From: Candidatus Poribacteria bacterium
Lineage (GTDB): Bacteria > Poribacteria > WGA-4E > WGA-3G
Reading direction: 5' to 3'
Assembly (NCBI GenBank): GCA_022826805.1
Contig: JAJDUH010000011.1
Coordinates: forward strand, 1 to 64,000
Length of the DNA stretch: 64,000 nucleotides
The position numbers and the translations under genes are program-made. The notes beneath the pieces are model-generated. The model worked only from the letters and a program-made list of their open reading frames with translations. It was not told where the DNA came from and ran no database searches. Positions 1-7,269 of the stretch are shown here, piece by piece (position 1 is the first letter of the stretch; the number at the start of each line of letters is the position of its first letter).

Positions 1-131
1 ACGTCATTGAGCGTTTCTTTCATCGCTTGAAACAGTATCGGCGTGTAGCAACGCGCTATGATAAATACGCCAGTCGATACCTCGGATTCGTCCATTTCGC
101 AGCTATACTTATTACTGCTAAAAAAATGTAA
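1..131 (+). mobile_element. IS5-type transposase, C-terminal fragment (cut by window edge)
   Basis: Reading from base 3, an open frame of 42 codons ends at TAA (129-131). It begins VIERFFHRLKQYRRVATRYDK and continues to an FVHFAAIL tail. This is the typical end of IS5-group DDE transposases, where the Glu of the IERFF motif is the last catalytic residue. The rest of the gene lies outside the window, so I cannot say whether the element is intact. It sits 80 bp upstream of hsdM, which fits a mobile boundary to the restriction locus. No terminal inverted repeat could be assigned from the 80 bp that follow. Confidence 0.8.
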
Positions 132-211
132 ACACTACTTAGATACAAACACGCTGCTGGTCGGATGCAGAGTGTCAAAGTAATTCTACAATCTACCGTA
201 AAAGGAAAGGC

Positions 212-1957
212 ATGGCGAATTATCAAGAACTGGCAAATCTCGTATGGACTGTAGCGGATGATGTTCTCAGAGGATTGTTCAAGCCCCACGAATACGGCGA
301 CATCACCCTCCCATTTCTGGTGCTCCGCCGATTGGACTGCATCTTAGACGAGGACGGACGAAAAGAGAAAGCCATCAACACCTACAATCAGTTTAAAGAC
401 CAAGTGTCCGAAGATGCACTACCGCCGATTATTCTAAGAGCGACAAACACCAGTTTCTACAACACCTCCCAGTACGACCTCTCTCGCCTGAAAGCAGACC
501 CCAACAATATCCACCTCAACTTTGAGAACTACATCGGCGGATTCAGCAAGGATGTGCGCGACATCATCGAAAACTTCAATCTCGGTGGGTTTATTGAGCG
601 ATTGCACAAGAACAACCGGCTTTTCATCTTCTGCGATAAGTTCACCGAGGTTGATCTGCACCCCAATAAAGTGGACAACCACACAATGGGACAGGTCTTT
701 GAGGAACTCCTCCGTCGGTTCTCCGAGATGTCCAACGAAACGAGTGGAGAACACTACACGCCGCGGGATGTGGTGCGGTTATTGGTCTCATTGCTGTTTG
801 CGGAACACCGTGAAGATTTGGGCGGGCAGGGGGTTATCCGTAGTATCTTCGATCCGTGTTGTGGGACAGGCGGTATGTTGACGATTGGGAAAGAGTACTT
901 TCGCGAACGGATCAATCCAGATGCCGATATTCGCTTGTTGGGTCAGGAATTGAACGCCCAGACCTACGCAATCTGCAAATCGGATATGCTCATCACCGGA
1001 GAGGACCCCAATAATGTTCGACACGGCTCCAGTCTTTCGGAGGACCAATTCCAAGGGGAACGCTTCGATTATATGATTACGAATCCGCCGTTTGGTGTCA
1101 GTTGGAAGTCTGACGCAGCGGCGGTGAAGACGGAAGCACAGACCGTCCACGGCAGATTCTCAGCGGGTACGCCTCGCTCCTCTGATGGTGCGTTGCTGTT
1201 TCTACAACACATGCTCTCGAAGATGGAGGATCGCGGGAGTCGGGTTGGGATTGTCTTTAACGGGTCGCCGCTCTTTACGGGGGATGCCGGTAGCGGTGAG
1301 AGTGAAATCCGACGTTGGATTATCGAAAGTGACTGGCTGGAGTGTATTATCGCACTGCCTGAAAAGTTGTTTTTCAATACCAGTATCGCCACCTATATTT
1401 GGGTCTTGACAAATAAAAAGTCGGCGACGCGACAGGGTAAGGTTCAGCTGATTAACGCTGTTGACTTCTTCGATAAGATGAAAAGGAATCTTGGCGACAA
1501 GAATGCTTTCATTGCGGATAGCCATATCCATCGCATAGTAGAATTGTATACCGGCTTTGAAGAGACGGAACACTGCAAAATCTATCCAAACGCCTTTTTC
1601 GGCTACACGAAAGTGACGGTTGAGAGACCGCTCATCGAAAAGCGTGAGATTTTGGGAGAGGAGACGGAGGTACTTGTCACGGACAAAAAAGGGAATCCGA
1701 AACCGGATACCAAGCTGCGAGACTATGAGCGCGTACCTCTCACGGAAGATATTGATGCTTACTACCAACGAGAAGTGAAACCGCACCTACCGGACAGTTG
1801 GATAGATAGGAAGAAGGATAAGGTGGGTTACGAGATTAACTTCAATCGGTATTTTTATCAGTATACGCCGCTGCGTTCCCTGAAGGAAATCACGGACGAA
1901 TTGTTGGCCCTGGAGCGGAAAAGTGAGGGGCTGCTGAATGAGGTTTTAGGGTTATGA
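212..1957 (+). CDS. hsdM: Type I restriction-modification DNA methyltransferase subunit HsdM
   Basis: Adenine-N6 methyltransferase subunit of a type I restriction-modification complex. It modifies the sequence chosen by HsdS and is needed with HsdR for cleavage. The N-terminal helical HsdM domain spans about residues 1-150. The SAM-binding motif FDPCCGTGGM lies near residue 214 and the catalytic NPPFG motif near residue 291. Length (581 aa) is normal. The ATG at 212 follows a purine-rich GGAAAGG. Unusually, hsdS does not follow directly but starts 2.8 kb downstream, after accessory genes. The IS5 fragment lies just upstream. Confidence 0.97.
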   Translation: MANYQELANLVWTVADDVLRGLFKPHEYGDITLPFLVLRRLDCILDEDGRKEKAINTYNQFKDQVSEDALPPIILRATNTSFYNTSQYDLSRLKADPNNIHLNFENYIGGFSKDVRDIIENFNLGGFIERLHKNNRLFIFCDKFTEVDLHPNKVDNHTMGQVFEELLRRFSEMSNETSGEHYTPRDVVRLLVSLLFAEHREDLGGQGVIRSIFDPCCGTGGMLTIGKEYFRERINPDADIRLLGQELNAQTYAICKSDMLITGEDPNNVRHGSSLSEDQFQGERFDYMITNPPFGVSWKSDAAAVKTEAQTVHGRFSAGTPRSSDGALLFLQHMLSKMEDRGSRVGIVFNGSPLFTGDAGSGESEIRRWIIESDWLECIIALPEKLFFNTSIATYIWVLTNKKSATRQGKVQLINAVDFFDKMKRNLGDKNAFIADSHIHRIVELYTGFEETEHCKIYPNAFFGYTKVTVERPLIEKREILGEETEVLVTDKKGNPKPDTKLRDYERVPLTEDIDAYYQREVKPHLPDSWIDRKKDKVGYEINFNRYFYQYTPLRSLKEITDELLALERKSEGLLNEVLGL

Positions 1958-2075
1958 GGGATTAAGGCATCATTTGACAAGGCACCGCACATGTATTATA
2001 CTTAAGACATGCAGCATTGCCAGAGAGGTCCGAAACTATATCACACCAGAGGGACGTAATCCTTTCCGAGAAACG

Positions 2076-2402
2076 ATGAACACGGAAACTATACTTGAGC
2101 GGACTACCAGTTTTAGAGATGACCTTTTAAAAGACCTGGCAGATACGGAGTTTGCGCTGTATTATTTGGAGACAGCCTTAGCGGACTATAAGGAAGATGG
2201 TAATACAGAGGCACTCTGGATGGCACTGCGTGATGTTGTAGAAGCACAAGGCGGAATGGGAAAGCTCGCCCAGCAGACGAAGGCTAATCCTCAGCATCTC
2301 AACGATATATTCACCTCTAAACAGAAACCACACTTGGATAATTTACAGAGCATTCTCTCCGGTCTGGGATTTCAGATTCGATTGGATTTCGCTGAAAACT
2401 AA
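2076..2402 (+). CDS. Orphan HigA-like antitoxin / HTH protein
   Basis: Small 108-residue protein resembling the family of addiction-module antidotes found downstream of RelE-type toxins (HI1420/TIGR02684-like). Visible features are an acidic N-terminus with the pattern FRDDLLKDLADTEFALYYL, then ALRDVVEAQGGMGKLAQQ and a helix-turn-helix ending in LSGLGFQIRLDF. The open frame extends upstream to 1974, but the ATG at 2076 matches the family start; the ribosome site is weak. No toxin gene lies next to it, so it is probably a solitary antitoxin or regulator left in the restriction locus. Family assignment is from memory of the pattern. Confidence 0.7.
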   Translation: MNTETILERTTSFRDDLLKDLADTEFALYYLETALADYKEDGNTEALWMALRDVVEAQGGMGKLAQQTKANPQHLNDIFTSKQKPHLDNLQSILSGLGFQIRLDFAEN

Positions 2403-2491
2403 CGACAATCCTCTAACTACCATTCCTTCGTTCATCAAGGTTAAGAATTTTTAATCTTAATCAGCCTTTTCAGAGGCGAGGAGACTATAAA

Positions 2492-2719
2492 ATGTGTGTT
2501 GAACGTTTAACGATAGCAGAAATGGAACGGAAATATCCAAATGAGTGGTTGTTTATTATAGAACCTGAAATCAGTGAGAATACTGAACTCTTGGGCGGTA
2601 TAGTTTCTGTTCATAGCAGCGTCCGTGATGACATCTATGATGCCTTGGACGGATTTATAGGAGGAGCAGCTATACACTATACTGGCAAAATGCCTGAAGG
2701 TAAATTGTTCTTACTTTAA
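2492..2719 (+). CDS. Small conserved hypothetical protein (75 aa)
   Basis: A 75-residue protein preceded by a good GAGGAG ribosome site. It contains LTIAEMERKYPNEWLFI near the start and a DDIYDALDGF segment later, ending HYTGKMPEGKLFLL. This pattern recalls short proteins that in cyanobacteria and other phyla precede retropepsin-like aspartic protease genes, but no such protease follows here. It therefore looks like a lone remnant of that two-gene unit, or the partner has been lost to the repeat-rich DNA that follows. Function unknown. Confidence 0.6.
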   Translation: MCVERLTIAEMERKYPNEWLFIIEPEISENTELLGGIVSVHSSVRDDIYDALDGFIGGAAIHYTGKMPEGKLFLL

Positions 2720-2894
2720 TGGGATCTATTCGTTTCAATATTTCCAGAGATAGTTTAATCGTCTTGAATTTGACGGTATATGGTTTGGACAGTTTCTGCC
2801 CGGATCACACTTATTTCCACAGCATTTCCATTTTTTCTTACAGATACCAACACAAACGCAACTCCGAAAAAAATAGACGCGGATGCACCAATGC

Positions 2895-2972
2895 ATAGCC
2901 CCAGCGGGGCGAAATGTTTATAGAAATACCGTAAACCTATACACCTCTTATAGCCCCAGCGGGGCGAAATGT
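2895..2972. repeat. Two direct copies of a REP-like palindromic repeat
   Basis: A 23-bp sequence is present twice in direct orientation, at 2895-2917 and 2950-2972. Its core GCCCCAGCGGGGC is a perfect hairpin (GCCCC, loop AGC, GGGGC). The copies are separated by 32 bp. No gene overlaps. This has the form of a short REP-type intergenic repeat. Confidence 0.75.
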
Positions 2973-3006
2973 GTATCCCCTAAAAAATTGTTCAACGTTT
3001 AGAGCT

Positions 3007-3238
3007 GTAGATTGGGTTGAGCGGTAAAAACTCAGTTCCCTCTTGTTGCTATCGAAACTGCAGCTCGCCAATTCTTGTTTCTTGTGAATAGATAGAGCGA
3101 AACCCAACGACCTTACCGCTTTCAGAGGAAAAACATTGTTGGGTTTCACTCGAGCTTTGAGCGTTTAAGGATCACCGTGGACTTTGAGGTTGATTGCCTA
3201 TGTTCGATCTTTCGGAGCGTCCGTTCAACCCAACCTAC
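3007..3238. mobile_element. MITE-like element, copy 1 (232 bp, nested inverted repeats)
   Basis: The ends are GTAGATTGGGTTGAGCGG (3007-3024) and CCGTTCAACCCAACCTAC (3221-3238), inverted repeats with two mismatches. Inside, GAAACCCAAC (3099-3108) and GTTGGGTTTC (3138-3147) form a second inverted pair around a 29-bp centre. The element is symmetric: about 91 bp from each end to the inner arm. A second copy with the same geometry but different spacer sequence lies at 16258-16488. No coding capacity and no clear target duplication seen. Confidence 0.75.
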
Positions 3239-3309
3239 GATGTTCCTACTTTTGAAGTTTTGAGAGATTATTGATGTGATGGCATACCATAAGTGATGAG
3301 GTAAATAAT

Positions 3310-3810
3310 ATGATAAAATCAGCAGTGGAAACGCTTTTTGAAGAAGGCTTTGAGCAAGGCTTTGCAATAGGATTTGAGGAAGGCAAAATAATAGCGAAAA
3401 CAAAAGTTATTCAGCAAGACCTTACAAAAAATATTGCCAAGATTGTTGAACAGGGCATTGCAATAGGTATTGAGCAAGACATTGCAAAAGACATCGAAAA
3501 AGTTATTGCGCAAGCCAAAGCAAAAGTTATTCAAAAGGGCATTGCAAAAGACATCGAAAAAGTTATTGAACAAGCCAAAGCAATAGGTATTGAGCGAGAC
3601 GTTGCAAAAGACACTGATAAAACTATTGAACAAGGCATTGTAATGGGTATTGAGCAGGGCATTGCCAAAGTTATTGAGCAAGCCAAAGTCGAGATATGTC
3701 GTGCTTGGCACGCAGATTGGGAAAAACGAAAACAGGCAGCAGCGGAAAAAGGACTCCCCTTTAACGACCCACCGCTACCAAATCCGAATAATAACAACTC
3801 TCAAGAATAG
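3310..3810 (+). CDS. Protein with 20-residue tandem repeats
   Basis: A 166-residue protein of unknown function. Residues about 18-117 consist of five 20-residue units of the type IAKDIEKVIEQAKAIGIERD, encoded by an exact 60-bp period from 3361 to 3660. The units should form one long amphipathic helix or coiled coil. The C-terminus is different: AWHADWEKRKQAAAEKGLPF followed by a Pro/Asn-rich tail. A similar W..RK..AEA.G..F..PP ending occurs on other repeat proteins of environmental bacteria. The repeat DNA probably expands and contracts by slippage. No signal peptide or enzyme motif. Confidence 0.6.
   Translation: MIKSAVETLFEEGFEQGFAIGFEEGKIIAKTKVIQQDLTKNIAKIVEQGIAIGIEQDIAKDIEKVIAQAKAKVIQKGIAKDIEKVIEQAKAIGIERDVAKDTDKTIEQGIVMGIEQGIAKVIEQAKVEICRAWHADWEKRKQAAAEKGLPFNDPPLPNPNNNNSQE
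3361..3660 (+). repeat. 60-bp tandem repeat, five units, inside a coding region
   Basis: Five consecutive 60-bp units encode the 20-residue helix repeats. Units 3 and 4 (3481-3540 and 3541-3600) are almost identical over their first 45 bases; the outer units are more diverged. Because the period is a multiple of three, unit gain or loss would keep the reading frame. Confidence 0.85.
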
Positions 3811-3905
3811 AACGTACGAACTCATAGCGAGTATATGTTATGAATCGGTGAAAGTCACACGAAAGTTAATCATAGAATATGCTAAATGCCGACAACCCCC
3901 GTTAA

Positions 3906-3939
3906 TCTGAATCGCGGATTTGACGGATTGCGCGGATTA
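3906..3939 (+). repeat. Left inverted repeat of the GxxExxY cassette
   Basis: This begins TCTGAATCGCGGATTT and continues GACGGATTGCGCGGATT. The reverse complement is found at 4714-4756, where the match is 32 of 33 bases apart from one extra 10-bp unit. The pair brackets the GxxExxY gene and its degraded partial copy. Confidence 0.75.
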
Positions 3940-4052
3940 TTGGATATGTTCTACCATGCGCTAAGGCGTTAGAATTTGCTGGTTTAACGTTTGGTAGATG
4001 ATAATATAGGGCGCGGTGATACAGATGGGTACATCGGGGGAGGAAATTACAA

Positions 4053-4454
4053 ATGAATACTAACCTAAAATATAAAGATGTAACGCAAAAGATCATCGGA
4101 GCGGCATTTGAAGTACATAAGTTTTTGGGGAATGGTTTCCAAGAGGTGATTTATCAACGTGCGTTGGCAATTGAGATGCGAAAAGCGGGGTTGGAGTTTG
4201 TTAGAGAGATTGAGCAGAATATTTACTATAAAGATTTTCCAAAGCCTATCGGGACACGTAGAGCAGATTTTGTGGTAGCACGGAAAGTGTTGGTAGAACT
4301 GAAAGCTATCAACGAATTGGAAGATGTACATATAGTACAGACACTAAATTATTTGAGAGCATATCGATTAGAAGTTGCCTTATTAATCAATTTCGGTGAG
4401 AAAAGTCTAAAATATAAGAGACTGATTCTATCACAACGCAATGCCTCTGTCTGA
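4053..4454 (+). CDS. GxxExxY family protein (PD-(D/E)XK-like)
   Basis: A 133-residue protein of the GxxExxY family (PDDEXK_3 type). The naming motif is present as GFQEVIY near residue 28. A nuclease-fold core follows: RADFVV then VELKAINEL, giving the D...ExK residues of PD-(D/E)XK enzymes. The end, LLINFGEKSLKYKR, is characteristic. The biological role of the family is not established. The gene lies within an 851-bp segment bounded by inverted repeats, and a degraded partial copy of its 3' end follows, so it behaves like cargo of a small mobile cassette. Confidence 0.88.
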   Translation: MNTNLKYKDVTQKIIGAAFEVHKFLGNGFQEVIYQRALAIEMRKAGLEFVREIEQNIYYKDFPKPIGTRRADFVVARKVLVELKAINELEDVHIVQTLNYLRAYRLEVALLINFGEKSLKYKRLILSQRNASV

Positions 4455-4491
4455 ATCACTGGTTATGCGGATTTCGCGGATTTTTTCAGTT
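4452..4491 (+). repeat. Internal copy of the TCTGAATC/CGCGGATT repeat
   Basis: At the stop codon of the GxxExxY gene a third copy of the cassette repeat starts (GTCTGAATC, then TGCGGATTTCGCGGATT). It is in the same orientation as the left end at 3906, and its first bases supply the gene's TGA stop. Confidence 0.6.
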
Positions 4492-4529
4492 TTTTTATGT
4501 GAGGATTCATTGTAAAGGTTGGGGCACAT

Positions 4530-4625
4530 CGCTTAGAAGTCATCTTATGACTCAACTTTGGTGAGAAAAGTTTGAAATATAAAAGACTAACTTTATCACA
4601 ACACAATGTCGTTACTGGTAATTGA
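4530..4625 (+). pseudogene. Degraded 3' end of a second GxxExxY gene
   Basis: Translating from 4530 gives RLEVIL, a TGA stop at 4548, then LNFGEKSLKYKRLTLSQHN and a final TGA at 4623. This aligns codon for codon with the last 26 codons of the intact GxxExxY gene (RLEVALLINFGEKSLKYKR). The 5' part is missing and the in-frame TGA replaces a Leu codon. It is a relic of a second copy, inside the same inverted-repeat boundaries. Confidence 0.85.
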
Positions 4626-4713
4626 AAGTGTGTTTGTGAAAGTGAACCTTAAATGAGCGGTAACAGAATCCGCCATTCAGACCTAAAAGAGAACTTGACA
4701 TGAACGATAACAA

Positions 4714-4756
4714 AATCCGCGAAATCCGTCTAATCCGCGAAAATCCGCGATTCAGA
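4714..4756 (-). repeat. Right inverted repeat of the GxxExxY cassette
   Basis: Read on the minus strand it begins TCTGAATCGCGGATTT, then has an extra TCGCGGATTA unit, then GACGGATTTCGCGGATT. It matches the left repeat at 3906-3939 except for that unit and one base. It lies 46 bp upstream of the hsdS start. Confidence 0.75.
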
Positions 4757-4802
4757 CGTTATCCTGAATACAAAAAAAGTGATGTGGAGCGGAGGAAGCG
4801 GT

Positions 4803-5984
4803 ATGAGTTCATGGCGTAACATAACTGTTGGTAATTTAGGAGAAATTATCACAGGCTATACTCCACCAACAAAAAATGCGGAGTATTTTGGTGATAAATA
4901 TCCCTTCATTACCCCAACTGACATAAAGATAGATTCTTGCACCGTTCAAACTGAACGCTTTTTATCTCAGGAAGGCTATGAATATAATAAAAGTCGCTTA
5001 CTTCCTCCAAATTCTGTTTGTGTTACCTGTATTGCAAGCATCGGTAAGATTTGCCTGACAACCGTTCCCAGTGTGACGAATCAGCAAATTAACAGCATTG
5101 TAGTGAATCAAGACAAGTACGATCCATACTTTGTCTATTATCTCCTTAAGACCAAAACAGATGTAATTCAAAGTGTAGCGAATAGTGCAACAACCCCTAT
5201 AGTAAATAAATCAACCTTCGCAAGCATCAATGTTTGTGTTCCTCCACTTTCCACGCAACGCGCTATTGCCAACTTCCTTAACCGCAAAACGGAACAGATT
5301 GACGAGTTCATTCGCATCAAAGAACAACGGATAGAACTGCTGCAGGAACAACGCACCGCACTGATAAATAAGGCAGTAACGAAGGGATTGGACCCGAATG
5401 TGGAGATGAAACCGTCGGGCGTGGAGTGGATTGCGGAGATACCAGGGCATTGGAATTTAGTTATGTTGAAGTATGCGGCTCGTTTGGTTTACGGTGATAC
5501 TTTAATTTCCGAAAATAGAGAGAATGGTGTTGTACCTGTATATGGATCTAATGGCATTATTGACACCCATTCTTCAGCAAACACCTTATCACCTGCAATT
5601 ATTATTGGACGTAAAGGTTCTTTGGGTAAAATACAATATTCTCATGTTCCATGTTTTGTTATTGATACGGCATACTATATTGACAGACACACTTCTCATG
5701 TGAACCTTCGTTGGCTATATTATGTCCTTCAAGCCCTTAAATTGGAAAGATTTCGGAATAGTGTGCTCCCAGGTCTGAATCGTGAGGCGGCAGAAGGTCA
5801 ATATATCCCTCTAATTATGACAGAGGAGCAAACCCAAATCGCCGACTTCCTTGATGACAAAACCCAACAGATTGACGAACTGATAGCCACGGAGCAGCGA
5901 AAGATTGAACTCCTCAAGGAATACCGTCAATCCCTTATCTCCGAAGCGGTGACCGGTAAGATAGATGTTCGAAATGATGGGTAG
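4803..5984 (+). CDS. hsdS: Type I restriction-modification specificity subunit HsdS
   Basis: DNA-recognition subunit of the type I complex; it sets the bipartite target for HsdM and HsdR. Two target-recognition domains (about residues 1-150 and 205-340) are each followed by the conserved helical spacer: IANFLNRKTEQIDEFI near 160 and IADFLDDKTQQIDELI near 350. The frame is open from 4779, but the ATG at 4803 has GGAGGA (4791-4796) at ideal distance and gives the normal MSSWRN start; that makes 393 residues. The separation from hsdM by 2.8 kb is atypical. Confidence 0.95.
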   Translation: MSSWRNITVGNLGEIITGYTPPTKNAEYFGDKYPFITPTDIKIDSCTVQTERFLSQEGYEYNKSRLLPPNSVCVTCIASIGKICLTTVPSVTNQQINSIVVNQDKYDPYFVYYLLKTKTDVIQSVANSATTPIVNKSTFASINVCVPPLSTQRAIANFLNRKTEQIDEFIRIKEQRIELLQEQRTALINKAVTKGLDPNVEMKPSGVEWIAEIPGHWNLVMLKYAARLVYGDTLISENRENGVVPVYGSNGIIDTHSSANTLSPAIIIGRKGSLGKIQYSHVPCFVIDTAYYIDRHTSHVNLRWLYYVLQALKLERFRNSVLPGLNREAAEGQYIPLIMTEEQTQIADFLDDKTQQIDELIATEQRKIELLKEYRQSLISEAVTGKIDVRNDG

Positions 5985-6029
5985 CCTCTATCTTTTTATT
6001 TTCTGCGTTGGCGTGCGAGGCATATCGCG

Positions 6030-6059
6030 TTGATTTTTTTGGTATTTCTATGCTATACT
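6030..6059 (+). promoter_or_regulatory. Promoter candidate for the Rpn-type nuclease gene
   Basis: TTGATT (6030-6035), an 18-bp spacer and TATACT (6054-6059) fit a sigma70-type promoter 43 bp before the ATG at 6103. It suggests the gene has its own promoter inside the restriction locus. Confidence 0.55.
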
Positions 6060-6102
6060 TTGCAAAACGTTTTTTCTTCAACTATTGAAAGTATAGGCAT
6101 CC

Positions 6103-7173
6103 ATGCGCGAGACACAGGATACTCAGATAGAACACTTCCCCGACCGGAGCCTCAGACGCCTGCTTCAAGACAGGGAATATGTGCGGGGGTTAGTCCAAAT
6201 TATCGCACCGGACATCGAGGGGTTTCTCGACTTCAGCCGGATCACATACCAGAAAAGAAGTTTTATCTCTAAAGCACTGCAAGAACGCGAGTCAGATGTC
6301 CTACTGAGTGTTCCGTTTCAAGAAGACACAGATGCCACAGATACCGATGCGCTGCTCATCTATATCCTCATTGAACATCAATCTACAGTGGATAAAACGA
6401 TGGGGTTTCGTTTATTGTCTTACATGGTGCAAATCTGGGAGTCGCAACGACGAGAATGGGAAACGGCGAAGATTCCGGAAAGTGAAAGGTGTTTACAGCC
6501 GATTCTGCCGATCCTACTTTATACGGGCGACCGTCCGTGGACAGTGCCCGTGTCCCTGACGCCGATTATGGATGTTCCTGAAATCTTGGAGCGTTTCGTC
6601 CCGAGCTTCGACACCTTGTTTTTAGGGGTCAAGGAGACTGCGGCAGAGGCCCTGACGCAATCCGGACATCCGTTGGGTTGGTTATTGCGTGTGCTTCAAA
6701 AGGAGCATGCGGACAAGACCGAGATAAGCGAAGCATTAGCAGATGCTGTATCGCATATAGCGTCAGTAGATGAAAACTTGGCACCGCAAATTGCAGAGGC
6801 ACTCCGGTATTTTGTGCAGTTGATATTCCACCGGCGTTCTCTTGAGGAGCGCGATGCGTTAGTAGATATTGTTAGACAACACATTCAAGACCATAAGGAG
6901 TTAGAGACGATGGCACAAACAACGGCTGAGTTTCTCATAGAACAAGGTAAAGTGGAAGGCGAAGCGAAAGGTAAAGCGGAAGGCAGAGCGGAAGGCAGAG
7001 CGGAAGGTAAAGCGGACGCGGTACTCAAACTCTTGCAGCTCCGATTTCAAAACGTGCCGGAAGTGCTTGCCCGCGAAATCAGCAACATCCACAACTTATC
7101 GCTCCTTGATACGCTCTTGGAGCAAGCGGTGACGGCGCAAAGTTTAGATGAGATAGAGATACATTTCTCTTGA
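6103..7173 (+). CDS. Rpn-family PD-(D/E)XK nuclease / putative transposase
   Basis: A 356-residue protein of the Rpn/Transposase_31 type (recombination-promoting nuclease fold). The N-terminal nuclease core shows SDVLLSVPF near residue 65 and YILIEHQST near residue 85, the D...ExQ pattern of the family; LLYTGDRPW follows around 145. After about residue 275 a Lys/Glu/Gly repeat (GKAEGRAEGRAEGKAD, encoded by 12-bp units at about 6961-7014) leads into a short helical C-terminus of the DUF4351 kind. Family members can act as DNA endonucleases in recA-independent recombination. Its place between hsdS and hsdR is unusual and could be passenger or functional. Confidence 0.85.
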   Translation: MRETQDTQIEHFPDRSLRRLLQDREYVRGLVQIIAPDIEGFLDFSRITYQKRSFISKALQERESDVLLSVPFQEDTDATDTDALLIYILIEHQSTVDKTMGFRLLSYMVQIWESQRREWETAKIPESERCLQPILPILLYTGDRPWTVPVSLTPIMDVPEILERFVPSFDTLFLGVKETAAEALTQSGHPLGWLLRVLQKEHADKTEISEALADAVSHIASVDENLAPQIAEALRYFVQLIFHRRSLEERDALVDIVRQHIQDHKELETMAQTTAEFLIEQGKVEGEAKGKAEGRAEGRAEGKADAVLKLLQLRFQNVPEVLAREISNIHNLSLLDTLLEQAVTAQSLDEIEIHFS

Positions 7174-7269
7174 AAGTCTCTCTGAAACGATTGAGAGTGT
7201 GACGATTCAGAGTTACGTGATCCCTGTGGTCCAGGAGCAACCCTTATCTATGTGACGAGGTGTAGAGCT

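Noticed and set aside
3361..3660. Possible CRISPR array from the regular 60-bp period
   Set aside because: Repeats are contiguous and encode a regular 20-residue unit; there are no unique spacers.
3319..3711. Minus-strand frame opposite the tandem-repeat gene
   Set aside because: Shadow of the repetitive codons; no ribosome site or coherent protein pattern.
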